Shown: positions 43,899-54,129, counted from the stretch's first letter. The stretch: DNA of 64,000 nucleotides from CAVPUA01 sp963828015 (GCA_963828015.1 CAWHCD010000004.1:186001-250000), one strand, 5' to 3'. The notes: generated from the letters alone by a model not told the origin. Made by a program: numbers and translations.

Positions 43899-44851
43899 CG
43901 TTCGAGCTCCTGCATCGTCTTGGAGATGTGGTTGAGCGACAGCACGATCGCGGCGACGAACAGGCCCGGCAGCAGGCTGAGCCACCAGGACGTCACCAGG
44001 TAGTCGCGGCCCTGCGAGATCAGGGTTCCCCACTCCGCCGCCGGCGGAGCGGCCCCGAAACCGAGGAAGCTCAGCGAGGCGATGGCGATGATGGCCACCC
44101 CGGCGTCGAGCACGGCCAGCACGGCGACCGAACCCCACGAGTTGGGCAGGATGTGGCGGACCATGATCCGGCTCCACGAGGCGCCGCCGGCCCGCGCGGC
44201 CTCGACGTAGGGCAGCGTCTTGACCCGCAACACGTCGGCCCGCGTCGTTCGCGCGAATCCGGGGATGATGCCGATGCCGATGGCCAGCGCGACCGGGATC
44301 GTGCCGTACCCCAGGGCAGTGACGATGACGAGCGCGAAGAGCAGGCTCGGGATGGCCAGCAGGACATCGAGGATGCGCATCAGCACGGCGTCGATGAACC
44401 CACCGAAGAAGCCGGCGAGCACGCCCAGCCCGAGGCCGGCCACGATCGCGATTCCGACGGCGAGCAACGTGGACTTGATCGTCAGCGACGACCCGTACAA
44501 CATGCGGGTCCACTGATCGCGCCCGAGGTTGTCGGTGCCGAACGGATGCTGCCAGCTCGGCGAGAGCATCGCGTGCTGCGGGTGGGTGTCGTAGGGGCCG
44601 CCGGAGGTGAAGAGCCCGGGCCAGAAGGCCGAGACGATCACGAAGGCGACGTAGAGGACGGCGATCAGGAAGATCGGTTTGCGGGCCAGCTGGGCCAAGT
44701 TGGCCCTCAGGTTGGCCCAGCGGCCACCGGACTCCTCGGTCGGTACCGGCCGGGCACCGGGCGTCACGACTTCAGGCGTCACGACCTCGGGCGGTGCGGT
44801 CACGACCGCGGCCGGGGCGAGCTCGGGGGCGACTTGGCTGTCGATGGTCAT
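43895..44851 (-). CDS. Peptide-type ABC permease (DppC family)
   Basis: 318 residues, intact. About 40 Pro/Val-rich residues with an EVVTP repeat come first, then six helices. The permease loop is VEAARAGGASWSRIMVRHILP, and DVLLAIPSLLFALVIV is typical of DppC/OppC. It overlaps genes on both sides by 4 bases (ATGA). Partner of the frameshifted DppB-type permease in importing a peptide-sized or otherwise bulky solute. Confidence 0.92.
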
Positions 44852-45838
44852 ACCGCTGTTACCTCCGCCGTCAGGGCCGGCGCCTTGACCTTGCCCCCCA
44901 AGGTGTGCGAAATCCGCGGATCGAGCAGCGGATAGAGCAGGTCGACGACCAGGTTCACGACCACGAAGACCGCGGCGGCGATCGTCACGACCGCCAACAC
45001 GACCGGGACGTCCTGCGAGAGCACCGACTGCTGCGCGAGCCGGCCGACCCCTTCCCGGGTGAACACGGTCTCGACGACGATCGAGCTGGTCACGGTCAGG
45101 CCGACGATGACGCCGAGGATCGTCATGGCCGGCAACGCCGCGTTGCGGAACGCGTGCTTGAGCTGCACCGAGGAACGGGACAGGCCCTTGGCCCGAGCAG
45201 TGACGATGTAGGGCTGGCGAAGCGTCTGCTCGAAGCTCTTGATCAGTACCTGGGCGAGCACGGCGCTGGTCAGTACCGAGATCGTGATCACCGGCATCAC
45301 CAGCGACTTGACGCCGTTGGAGCCGGTGGCCGGGAAGACGTTGAGCTTGAAGGAGAAGAACTGGATCAGGAACAGGGCGACGAAGAACTGCGGGAAGCAG
45401 GCGCCCAGCGCAGGCAGGCGGCTGAAGAAGACCCGGGCCGGATTCCAGCGGACGAACGTGGCGACATAGGCCAGCGCGGTCCCGAGGATGAGCGAAAGGA
45501 GCCCGGCGGCGATGCTCAGTTCCATGGTCTGGCCGATGCGCTGCCCGATCAGATGGTTCACCGGAACCCCCTGGGCCAACGACATCCCGAAGTCACCGTG
45601 GACGGCGCCCGACAGGTGATGCCAGTACTGCGACCAGATCGATTGGTCCAGCCCGAACTTGTGTTTCGCGGCGGCCAGCTGAGCCTTGCTCAGGCTGTCC
45701 TCCTGGACGCCGGCCGCGGCCAGCTGCAGCTGCAGTCGGGTCGCTCGGCAGGGCGTACAGGATGACGAAGGTCAGGGTGAACGCCGCCCACAGGACGGCG
45801 AACGCTTGCAGGATGCGACCCCCGATGTACCGGGTCAT
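44848..45838 (-). pseudogene. Peptide-type ABC permease (DppB family), one frameshift
   Basis: Frame-corrected about 329 residues. The start is MTRYIGGRILQAFAVLWAAF at 45838 and the intact part from 45585 includes MSLAQGVPVNHLIGQRIGQT and the loop IVTARAKGLSRSSVQLKHAFRN. Near 45730, in a GCAGCTGCAG repeat, the frame slips by one base; the other frame continues with a plausible DppB sequence (AQLAAAKHKFGLDQS). Error in a repeat-rich spot is the simplest cause. Confidence 0.85.
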
Positions 45839-45910
45839 GAGTGTCGCCTCTCGTGAGAGTGGTGGAGGGTCGGCCCCGCCCGGGTGAGCGGGCGGGGCCG
45901 AGGCGAGGGT

Positions 45911-47604
45911 TTAGCTCTTCCAGACGTCGTTGAGCTTGAGGAAGCTCTCGGACGTGAACGCGAAGCCGTGGACCTTGCTGCTGACGCCGGCCTGCTGCAC
46001 CCGCTCGTACAGGGGGAACGTGATTCCCTCGTCGATCAGGTAGGCCTGCAGCTCGGCGTAGGCCTGCTGGGTCTGCGTCGCGTTGGTCGTCTGGATGGCC
46101 TCGGCGAACAGCTTCTGGATCTGGGCGATGTCCGCCGGTGAGGCCGACCGGTTGGCCAGCGCCTTGGAGTTGGCCACGGCCGGGTTGAGGATGTACTGCA
46201 GCGCGCCCGGATCGGCCCGGGTGAAGTAGTTCACCGTCAGGTCGTAGTCGCCGTTGACCAGGTAGGTCGCCTGCTGGGCCGGCGTCAAGCGTACGCAGGG
46301 CCAGGTTGATCCCGACCACCTTGAACTGGGCTTGCAGCAGTTCCGCGCCGGTCGTGAACTGGGTGACCGGGTAGTCGAGCGTGAGCTCCTTGCCGTCCTT
46401 GTACCGATAGCCGCCGCTACCGACCGTCCAGCCGTCGGCGTCGAGGATCTTCTCGGCCCCCGTCGGGTCGTAGACCAGCTTGCTGGCCTCGCGACGTGAA
46501 GTACGGCGTGGTCGAGTCGAACGCGCCCTGCCACGACCGGATAGCTCGATCCGAAGATCGTCGACGCGTAGGTCTTCAGGTCGGTCGCCTTGTAGAGCGC
46601 CTGGCGAACCTGCGGATCGCTCAGCACGTGCCCGGCACTGGTGTTGGCGAACTGCGTGTACGAGACGCCCGGCAGCGAGCGCTGCTCGAAGGCGTCACCG
46701 GCGGTCTTGATCTGCGCCTCGTCCTGCGGGCTGAACGGGTTGCGGGGCCAGTCGATGTCGATCGCCCCACTGATCAGGTTGCCGGTCCGCACGCTGTCCT
46801 CGGCCACGTAGTTGTAGACGACCTTGTCGAGGTAGGCCGGGCCCTGGTTGGTCTCCAACGAGGACGCCCAGTGGTAGCCGGCCCGCTTGGTGAGCACGGT
46901 CTCGACCTGGCGGTGTAGTGATCGAGCACGAACAGGCCCGAGCCGATGACGCCCTTGCCGGTGCACCGCACTGTCGGCGAGTCCTGGTACTCGACTCGGG
47001 TCGGTGATGGCCAGGTTGGTCGTCGAGGTCGCTTGCAGGAACGACGAGTTCGGCTGGCTCAGGTGGAAGGCAACCGTGGACGGGTCGATGGCCGTCGCGC
47101 TGGTCAGGCCCTGGATGTAGGACGAACCGTAGGCCGCGCCGTTGGTCGCCTTCGACGGTCGCGATCCAGCCGGTCGCGTCGTCGGCCACCGCTGCGCGTC
47201 GACGCGGCTTGCCGTTGCTGAAGGTCACGCCATGCGCAGGTGGAAGGTGTAGGTCAGGCCGTCGCCGCTGATGTCCCAGCTCGAGGCCAGCCACGGGACG
47301 ATCTTGCCGGTCTGCGGGTCCTGGTCGGTGAGCGAGTCGGCGAAGTTGCGGATGATCGACGCGGCTCTCGATCCAGTAGACCTGGAACGGGTCGATGCAG
47401 GCGAACGTCGGGTTGTCCGGGAAGAAGGACACCTTCAGGGTGCCGCCGGACTTGGGTGGCGCTGGCGTCGGAGCTCGCGCCGGAGCTGCTACTACTGCTG
47501 CCGCAGTGCAGCGACGGCCAGGATGCCGGCCATGGTCGCGGCGAGCCGACGGCGATCGCGGAGCGGCGCCGGGCCATGCGGCCGGGGCGTCGGAGGATGG
47601 TCAT
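45911..47604 (-). pseudogene. ABC substrate-binding lipoprotein, family 5 (peptide type), frameshifted
   Basis: The pieces add up to about 560 residues of an SBP_bac_5 protein: MTILRRPGRMARRRSAIAVG at the start, a broken lipobox followed by poly-Ser, VSFFPDNPTFACIDPFQVYW, ETNQGPAYLDKVVYNYV, VRQALYKATDLKTYASTIFG, and the tail ITFPLYERVQQAGVSSKVHG. At least six frame changes lie between 46.25 and 47.6 kb, most in GC-rich runs. It binds the imported substrate outside the cell; the family covers peptides, nickel chelates, opines and other solutes. Confidence 0.83.
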
Positions 47605-47649
47605 CAGAGTTCCTTCTTGGTTGGATGTGAGTCGAAGCAGGTAGGTCGG

Positions 47650-48847
47650 TCAGACGCCGAGGATCCGGCGTCCACTCGCAATGAGGACGGTGTCCTCCTG
47701 GGGCGGGTGCACCCGGATACAGAGCACGTCGCGCAGGTGCCGCTCGAGCGAGTTGTGCTTGGACAGGCCGGGGTTGCCCAGCGCGGCGACGGCGGTCTGG
47801 GCGGCGGCGATCACCGAACGGGCGATGGCGACCTTGATCGCCGACAGCTGCGGGCACGACGCCGGTGTCGCCGGCGTCGATGCGCAGCAGCGGCGCCCCT
47901 GCAGCAGCGTCTCGGCCTGGGCGATCTGCAGGTCGATCTCGCCGGCGACGGACTGGATGCGCTCGGTCTGCGCGATCGGCTTGCCCAAGGCGGCCGGGAC
48001 CCGGTTGCGGGCGAACTCGGCGAAGGCCGAGCGGGCCGCGCGGGCCACCCCGATGTAGAGGGCCGGGTGGCCGAACCCGCCCGGTCCGGCCATCGCGGCC
48101 GGATCGCGGTAGACGCCGTCGGCGCCGCGCGGGATCTCGACGAACGCCTCGGCCGGCAGCATGCACGTTGTCGTAGATGACGTCGTGGGTGTTCGAGGCG
48201 CGCAGCCCGAGGTGGTCCCAGGTCTCGAGCCAGGTGATGCCGGGCCGGTCGGCCGGCACGATGATGTGCCCGACCCGCGGCGCGTCCGGGTTGCCGTCCG
48301 GCTCGTCGGCCACGGCCCAGACGACGTGATAGGCCAAGGCGGTGCCGCCGGTGGCGTAGGCCTTGTGGCCGCTCAGCGACCAGCCGTCGTCGGTCCGGGT
48401 GGCGGTGGTCTTGGGTAGTCCGCCGCGGGCCGGGGCGCCGAGCTCGGGCTCGGCGCGGATCGCGTTGACCAGCGCCGGACCGGCTCTGCGAGCTGGCGCA
48501 GCAGGTCCTCGTAGTAGTCGGCCGGCCAGTGCGGATGGGCGGCCTGGCCGGCGTGGGTCATCAGCGTGTTCGCGGCCAGCAGCCCGACCGATGCGTCGCC
48601 TTCACCGATCGCGGTCAGGATGCGGGCGACGTCACGTGGGCCAAGGCCCGGACCGCCGAACTGGGTCCCGACCGAGGCGGTGAGCAGACCGGCCCGATGA
48701 GCGGCCTCGAGCCCGGCCCACGGGATCTCCGCCGTACGGTCGTAGGCGTCGGCGGTGCGGGCGATCTCCGCGGTGACGGCGGCCAGCGCCGCGTCGGACA
48801 GATCCGGCGTGGGCGAACAACGTCGCCGGGGATTCGGTCGTGGTCAT
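47650..48847 (-). pseudogene. Acyl-CoA-dehydrogenase-fold flavin monooxygenase (SfnB/DszC-like), frameshifted
   Basis: Frame-corrected about 400 residues from ATG 48847 (MTTTESPATLFAH), ending with the clean 47650-48162 piece. Recognisable parts: VGLLAANTLMTHAGQAAHPH, AYATGGTALAYHVVWAVA, LETWDHLGLRASNTHDVIYD and AETLLQGRR. Breaks occur near 48170, 48490, 48660 and 48800. Relatives open C-S bonds (DszC, SfnB) or hydroxylate using reduced flavin. ATGA overlap with the LLM gene upstream keeps it in the sulfur-type operon. Confidence 0.82.
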
Positions 48848-50061
48848 GACTGACCGGCCGTGGCGTACTGGGAGTACTCGGCGCCGTAGTTGCCCAGGTG
48901 CTCGCGCTGCAGGTTCCCGCGCTGGCCGGTCGCGCCGCGGTGGGCCAGCTCCTGGCGCACGAGCGGGATCACGTAGCGGCCGTAGTCCACCGCGTCGGCC
49001 AGAGTGTCGTAGCCGCGGATCGAGACCAGCGAGGCGCCCTGGTCGATGTAGTCGAGGATCGCGGCGGCGACGGTCTCCGGTGATCCCACCAGCGCGGTCG
49101 ACGCGCCGGCGGCGTTGGTGGCCGCCGCCGTCTTGGTCCACAAGGCGCGGTCGTAGAGATCGGCCTTGTTGGCAAAGGCCAGCGCCCGTTGCGAACCGAC
49201 GTTCTGCGGTCCGCCCGCGCCCTGGATCCGCTGCGCGTAGCCGCTCTTGGTGAAGTTGTCGGCGATGCGGGTGACGTAGCGGTGCGCCTTCTCCCAGGCC
49301 AGTTCATCGGTCTCGGCGACGATCGGGCGGAAGGTGACCCAGATGCGGGGCAGCGTGGTGCGCCCGGCCGCCCGCGCGATCGCGTGCACGCGGTCGATCT
49401 CGCTGCGCAGGTCGTCGAGGGGCTCGCCCCAGAAGCTGAAGATGTCGGCCTTCTCGCCGCCCACCTGGAAGGCCTCGTCGGACTGGCCGCCGATCGAGAT
49501 CGGAATGGACGACTCGTAGGGCGCGAAGCCGGGCCCGAAGTCGTCGAACTTGTAGAACTCGCCCTCGTGGCTGAACGGCGCCGGTTCGGTCCAGGCCTTG
49601 CGCAGGATGTCGATGTACTCCGAGGTCCGGGCGTAACGCCGGTTCTTGGGCAGGTAATCGCCCTGCCGGGCCTGCTCGGCGTCGCTGCCACCGGAAATGA
49701 GGTGGACGACCGCTCGGCCCTCGGTGAGCTGGTCGAGGGTGGCCAGCTTCTGCGCGCCGACGATCGGAAACGTCGTGTTGGGACGCAGCGCCACGATCGG
49801 GCGCAGGTGCTCGGTCAACTGGCCGACGGCGCTGGCCACCACGAACGAGTCGGCCGAGTTCGAGCCGTAGGGCAGCAGCGTGTAGTCGTAGCCGCCCTCC
49901 TCGAGCGAGCGCACGTACTTGCGGAAGTACTTCAGGTCGATGCCCCGAGACGGGACCGGGACCAGTTCGGTCGACGGGTTCAGGTGAGTGAGGCTGATGA
50001 ACTCCGCGGCCGGGGCTGCGGTCGCGGGAATGCTCTGGTCAAAGTTCGGCGCGCTGGTCAT
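48844..50061 (-). CDS. SsuD-like FMNH2-dependent monooxygenase (copy 2)
   Basis: 405 residues from ATG 50061 (the longer open frame is shadow of the gene upstream). LLM fold of the alkanesulfonate monooxygenase type: FISLTHLNPSTELVPVPSRG, VALRPNTTFPIVGAQKLATL, VVHLISGGSDAEQARQGDYL and LVSIRGYDTLADAVDYGRYV. It is a clear paralogue of the adjacent upstream LLM gene, with the same landmarks in the same order. Probably cleaves a C-S bond using FMNH2 from the operon's reductase. Confidence 0.92.
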   Translation of the reverse strand: MTSAPNFDQSIPATAAPAAEFISLTHLNPSTELVPVPSRGIDLKYFRKYVRSLEEGGYDYTLLPYGSNSADSFVVASAVGQLTEHLRPIVALRPNTTFPIVGAQKLATLDQLTEGRAVVHLISGGSDAEQARQGDYLPKNRRYARTSEYIDILRKAWTEPAPFSHEGEFYKFDDFGPGFAPYESSIPISIGGQSDEAFQVGGEKADIFSFWGEPLDDLRSEIDRVHAIARAAGRTTLPRIWVTFRPIVAETDELAWEKAHRYVTRIADNFTKSGYAQRIQGAGGPQNVGSQRALAFANKADLYDRALWTKTAAATNAAGASTALVGSPETVAAAILDYIDQGASLVSIRGYDTLADAVDYGRYVIPLVRQELAHRGATGQRGNLQREHLGNYGAEYSQYATAGQS

Positions 50062-51227
50062 GCGGGAGTCCTCTCGGTGGCGATGTCGGTGGGGTTGGCG
50101 TAGGCGCCGGGGTAGTCGTCCTGCAGGGAGCCGCGCTGCCCGGTGGCTTCGCGGTGGGCCAGTTCCTGGCGTACGAGCGGCAGCACGTAGCGGCCGTAGT
50201 CGATGAGGTCGTTGAGGTTGTCGTAGCCACGGATCGAGATCAGATCGGCGCCGAGGTCGACGTAGTCCAGGATCGCCGCCGCGACCGTCTCCGGCGTGCC
50301 GACCAGAGCGGTGGACGCACCAGCCGCACCGGTCGCCGACGCCGTGGGCGTCCAGAGCGCCCGGTCGTGCACGTCCTGGCGAGCGGCGATGTCGAGCAGG
50401 CGCTGCGAGCCGACGTTCTGCGGCGACGTACCGCCGAGCGGCCCCCGGAACCACGAGGCACCGGCTTGGGAACCTTCGAGAATGCCCAGGATCCGGCGGG
50501 CCTTCTCCCAGGCCAGCTCCTCGGTGGGGGCGATGATCGGGCGGAACGTCACCCAGATCCGCGGGCGGTCGATGCGGCCGGCCTTCGCCGCTTCGGCGTT
50601 GACGGCGTCGATCTGATCCTGCGTGTCCTTGAGCGGCTCACCCCAGAGCCCGAAGATGTCCCCGCGCGAGCCACCGACCCGGTAGGCCTCGGCGGAGGAG
50701 CCACCCACCGAGACGGGGATCGTGCCGTTGGTGGGTCGTACGGCGCTGAGGAAGCCGTCGAACTTGTAGAACTCGCCCTCGTGGCTGAACGGCTCGGTGT
50801 TGGTCCAGACCTTGCGGACGATGTCGATGTACTCCGCCGTGCGGTCGTAGCGCTTGTCCTTGGGCAGGTAGTCGCCCTCACGCGCCTGCTCGGCGTCACT
50901 GCCGCCGGAGATGAAGTGGACCACCGCGCGGCCTTGCCCGAACTGGTCGAGCGTGGCCAGTGCCTTGGCCGCGACCGTCGGATAGATCGTGTTGGGACGC
51001 AACGCGATGATCGGCGCTACCCGCTCGCTGCGGGCCACGATCTGGTTCGCGATCGCGAACTGGTCCTGGAAGGCCGAGGCGTAGGCGCAGAGGGTGTAGT
51101 CGAAGCCGGCGTCCTCGAGCGCATTGACGTAGCGCGTGAAGAACGGCAGGTCGATGTCGGCCCGGCCGAGCCGGTTGAGCTCGTTGCTCGGGTTGACGTT
51201 GACGGCACTGATGAACTGGACAGCCAT
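50058..51227 (-). CDS. SsuD-like FMNH2-dependent monooxygenase (copy 1)
   Basis: 389 residues. Landmarks: FISAVNVNPSNELNRLGRAD, IALRPNTIYPTVAAKALATL, VVHFISGGSDAEQAREGDYL, LISIRGYDNLNDLIDYGRYV. Tandem duplicate of the next gene, overlapping it by ATGA. Two related monooxygenases in a row suggest two substrates, or two successive oxidations of one. Sulfonate or sulfone type is inferred from family and from the sulfurtransferase and Cys leader in the same operon. Confidence 0.92.
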   Translation of the reverse strand: MAVQFISAVNVNPSNELNRLGRADIDLPFFTRYVNALEDAGFDYTLCAYASAFQDQFAIANQIVARSERVAPIIALRPNTIYPTVAAKALATLDQFGQGRAVVHFISGGSDAEQAREGDYLPKDKRYDRTAEYIDIVRKVWTNTEPFSHEGEFYKFDGFLSAVRPTNGTIPVSVGGSSAEAYRVGGSRGDIFGLWGEPLKDTQDQIDAVNAEAAKAGRIDRPRIWVTFRPIIAPTEELAWEKARRILGILEGSQAGASWFRGPLGGTSPQNVGSQRLLDIAARQDVHDRALWTPTASATGAAGASTALVGTPETVAAAILDYVDLGADLISIRGYDNLNDLIDYGRYVLPLVRQELAHREATGQRGSLQDDYPGAYANPTDIATERTPA

Positions 51228-51269
51228 AGGTCTTCTCTTCTGCTCGATGTCTGGGTGGTAGTCGTCGGG

Positions 51270-52058
51270 TTAGGACGGGCCGGTGGCGACCGGTCGGGCC
51301 GGGTCGCCGGACCAGGCCGACCAGGAACCGGCATAGAGCGCGGCGTCGATGCCGGCGACTTGCAGAGCGGCGATCTCGTGGGCGGCGGTGACACCGGACC
51401 CGCAATAGACGGCGACGTCTCCTTCGATGCCGGCGAAGCGTTCCCGCAGTGCGGCGATCGAGAGGAATCGGCCGTCGGGCCCGAGGTTCTCGGCGGTGGG
51501 CCGGCTGATCGCGCCCGGGATGTGTCCAGCTCGGGAATCGATGGGCTCACTCTCGCCCCGATAACGCTCCCCGCCGCGGGCGTCGATGAGCACCCCGTGG
51601 CTGGGCCAGTCCGCCGCCGCGTCGGCGTCGAGCACCGGAAGGTGGCCGGCACTGAGTTCGACGTCGCCGGGTTCCGCGTGCTGGACGCCGGAATCCAGCG
51701 GCGATCCCGTCGCGGTCCAGGCCCCCAGGCCACCGTCGAGAATGCGGACGTCGGTCACGCCCGCCCAGCGCAGCAGCCACCAGGCCCGGGCCGCGCTCTG
51801 CCCACCGTTGTTGTCATAGACCACCACGGCTTGGCCGTTGTGCAGGCCCCAACCGCGTGCCGCGCTCTGCAGGACGGCCAGGTCGGGCAGGGGGTGGCGA
51901 CCGCCCGCGACCGAAGGCGGGGCGGCCAACTCGGTCTCCAGATCGGCGAAGACCGCGCCGGGCACATGCCCCTCGAGGTAGTGCTTCTCGCCGTCCGGAT
52001 CACCCAGGGCCCAGCGCACGTCCAGCACGACCGGCGGCCGCGCACGCGCTGAGTTCAC
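51270..52058 (-). CDS. Rhodanese-type sulfurtransferase (SseA/TST type)
   Basis: 262 residues, two rhodanese domains, GTG start. N-terminal: VVLDVRWALGDPDGEKHYLEGHVPGA in part; catalytic loop VYCGSGVTAAHEIAAL with the persulfide Cys; CGSGVTA is the mercaptopyruvate-sulfurtransferase style loop, unlike the CRIGERS loop at 23.7 kb. It could accept the sulfur released by the monooxygenases or a thiol product. Sits between the ketopantoate-reductase-like gene and the two LLM genes. Confidence 0.92.
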   Translation of the reverse strand: MNSARARPPVVLDVRWALGDPDGEKHYLEGHVPGAVFADLETELAAPPSVAGGRHPLPDLAVLQSAARGWGLHNGQAVVVYDNNGGQSAARAWWLLRWAGVTDVRILDGGLGAWTATGSPLDSGVQHAEPGDVELSAGHLPVLDADAAADWPSHGVLIDARGGERYRGESEPIDSRAGHIPGAISRPTAENLGPDGRFLSIAALRERFAGIEGDVAVYCGSGVTAAHEIAALQVAGIDAALYAGSWSAWSGDPARPVATGPS

Positions 52059-53085
52059 CCTTCAACGTCTCGGCGTCGACGAGGACGGTGGCCTGGGCCA
52101 GCAGCTGCGCGAGGTCGGCTTCGGGCAGCGATCCGGGGGCGGTGCCGTCCTGAACCGCGCGGTGCACGCGGGCCAGCAGGGCGGCGCTGATCGGCGCCCG
52201 CCGCCCATGCCGTCGGGCCAGCAACACGATCTCGCCGTTGAGAAAGTCGGTCTCGGGGGTGCGTCCGCGCGTCAGGCTCTGCCAGGTCGACGTGTGCGGC
52301 GTCGGGCGCCCGGGGATGGGCGCGACCTTGAACCGCTCGAGCGCCACAGTGGCCTCGGCCTGACTGTCGGCCGGTGGATGACCGGTGCTGACCAGCACCG
52401 CGCGCGCTTCGGCCGCAACGAGTCGCGCGGCCCGCTCGCGGGCCGGGCCGGACGGGTAGAGCGCTTCGAGGGCGAACGTCGCGCTGGCCAGCAGCTTGGC
52501 CGCCTTCCACCGGGACAGGTCGTTGACGACCTGCGCCTCGAAGTTGGCCTGCGCCAGGTCAGCGGCGATGAGCTGCGCGGCCGCGGACGCCGGTCCGTCG
52601 GGGTATTCGCCGACCCAGAACACCCCCCGGGCCGGTCCGGCCGGCAGCAGGACTTCGCCGTCGGCGACGTAGTTGGCCGGCACCCAGACCACGGAACCGA
52701 TGACGTGGGCGAAGCGGCGCAGGGCGCTGCGTTCGGCCTGCAGCCCGTTCTGCAGCGTGAAGACCGGCAGCACCTCACCGGCCAGGCGCTGGCCGTCCCC
52801 GACCGGCTGCCGGGCCCATTCGGCCAGCGTCTCGTCGGCCTGCTGCGTCTTGGTGGCCAGCACGAGAATGTCGCCGCGGTCGAGCTTGACCTCGTGCGGC
52901 CCAGCCGCCGCGGGCACCTCGACGGTCTGCTCGCCGTCCGGGGTCACGTAGCGCGCCTGGCCGGCCCGGAGCAGCTCCAGCTGGGCGCCGCGCCCGACCA
53001 GCACGACCTCGCGGCCGGCCTGCTGCAACTCCGCGGCCAGCGTGACGCCGACCGCACCCGCTCCGATGATCACGTACCTGGTCAT
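52000..53085 (-). CDS. Ketopantoate reductase-like (ApbA/PanE) dehydrogenase
   Basis: 361 residues. Rossmann start VIIGAGAVGVTLAAELQQAG, then LATKTQQADETLAEW, TLQNGLQAERSALRRF and the helical C domain with PHTSTWQSLTRGRTPETDFLNGEI. PanE-like enzymes reduce 2-oxo acids such as ketopantoate; here it may act on a 2-oxo intermediate. It overruns the next gene by 59 bases, whereas an alternative frame stops at 52055 in a neat GTGA overlap, so a one-base indel in the last codons is likely. ATGA overlap with the hydrolase gene. Confidence 0.88.
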   Translation of the reverse strand: MTRYVIIGAGAVGVTLAAELQQAGREVVLVGRGAQLELLRAGQARYVTPDGEQTVEVPAAAGPHEVKLDRGDILVLATKTQQADETLAEWARQPVGDGQRLAGEVLPVFTLQNGLQAERSALRRFAHVIGSVVWVPANYVADGEVLLPAGPARGVFWVGEYPDGPASAAAQLIAADLAQANFEAQVVNDLSRWKAAKLLASATFALEALYPSGPARERAARLVAAEARAVLVSTGHPPADSQAEATVALERFKVAPIPGRPTPHTSTWQSLTRGRTPETDFLNGEIVLLARRHGRRAPISAALLARVHRAVQDGTAPGSLPEADLAQLLAQATVLVDAETLKGELSACAAAGRAGRALGPG

Positions 53086-53843
53086 GAGCGGGCGTCCTTG
53101 TTCAGGGACTCGGCCACGACGATCGGGGCCAGATCGGCGCCCAGCTTGAGCCGCTCGAGGAAGAGCACGACGGTCGCGGCGACGCTGCGGTGCGTCGCGT
53201 CGTTGAGGGCGTCATGGCGCCCACCGGTGATGCTCACCAGCTCCGCACGGGGCACCTGCTCGTACCACGCGCGCGCATCGGCCAGCTGGCTGATCGTGTC
53301 GTCGCGGCCGTGCAGGCCGAGCACCGGAACCGCGATCCGCTGCGGGCGGGCGCCCTCGAACAACTCCTCGTCGATGCCCTGGGCCAGCTGGCCCGGCTGC
53401 ACCACTCCGGTGCTGATCCGCGCCTGGTGCGTCGGGCACGCGGTGCGGGCCAGCAGCTCCTCGTCCCACCCGATGGCCGCACCGGCTGCGCCCACGGTCG
53501 GCAACCCGGCGAGGATCAATCCGGATACCCCGTCCACGCGCGAGCGGGCCACCCACTGGGCGGCGTACAGGGCACCGACGTCGGAGCCGACGAGGACGCG
53601 GGGCAGCGCGGGATCGGCGTCCTCGAGCAGCGCCGTGACCAGGCCGGCCGCCCGGTCCGGGTCGTCGCTGGGCGCGCTGACGGCGTGCACCCGGTAGCTG
53701 TCCACGGCGAGGCGGCGGCCGAACCGCTCGTACACGGTTGGCGCCTCGCCCCGACCGGGCACGACGATCAGCGTGCCGCGCAGCGGCGGGCCCGACTCGG
53801 GCTCGGGCCAGGTGACGGCGGCATCTTCGTGGGTGAGGGTCAT
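53082..53843 (-). CDS. Alpha/beta-hydrolase, first enzyme gene of the sulfur-type operon
   Basis: 253 residues from ATG 53843 with AAGGA ahead. Hydrolase core: GTLIVVPGRGEAPTVYERFG, VLVGSDVGALYAAQW (nucleophile elbow G-S-D-V-G, with Asp at the usual Ser/Asp position), VPVLGLHGRDDTISQLADAR and the final His in GGRHDALNDATH. An Asp nucleophile is the haloalkane-dehalogenase style, while GSDVG could also be a shifted Ser site. Substrate unknown. It follows a Cys-Cys leader peptide by about 155 bases. Confidence 0.87.
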   Translation of the reverse strand: MTLTHEDAAVTWPEPESGPPLRGTLIVVPGRGEAPTVYERFGRRLAVDSYRVHAVSAPSDDPDRAAGLVTALLEDADPALPRVLVGSDVGALYAAQWVARSRVDGVSGLILAGLPTVGAAGAAIGWDEELLARTACPTHQARISTGVVQPGQLAQGIDEELFEGARPQRIAVPVLGLHGRDDTISQLADARAWYEQVPRAELVSITGGRHDALNDATHRSVAATVVLFLERLKLGADLAPIVVAESLNKDARS

Positions 53844-53997
53844 GGGACTTTCCTTCGCAGACAATCGGTCGGTGCGCGTGAGGCCAGTCCGAGGTGGACG
53901 GCAGCGCGATATGGACGAGCGGAGAACGAACCGGGGCGCAACGGCGGGCAGAACCGGGCGGGTTAGGCCTCGGCAGCGGCGTGCTGGGGGATTCGGG

Positions 53998-54129
53998 TCA
54001 GCGACAACAGGTGGCGCCGTGGCGCATGAAGTCGACAACCCGACGGCGAGTCAGGTGCTGCGGCGACATCAGCGCGGTGGTCGAGAACAGCTCGCAGCGC
54101 ACAGCTGCTTCTGCCGTCATCCTGACCAT
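53998..54129 (-). CDS. Cys-Cys leader peptide ahead of the organosulfur operon
   Basis: A 43-codon frame from ATG 54129 to TGA 53998 whose end reads LTRRRVVDFMRHGATCCR. The arrangement Leu-Thr-Arg-Arg-x-x-Val-Asp-x-x-Arg, then Cys codons and Arg before the stop, copies the sulfurtransferase leader at 24.6 kb (LTSRRAVDLCRMGSCLCR). Internal starts at 54120 and 54069 are possible. Its ATG is only a few bases from a -10-like TATAGA, so the message may be leaderless. Nothing else in 53844-54195 looks coding. It suggests cysteine-dependent attenuation of the operon. Confidence 0.7.
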   Translation of the reverse strand: MVRMTAEAAVRCELFSTTALMSPQHLTRRRVVDFMRHGATCCR

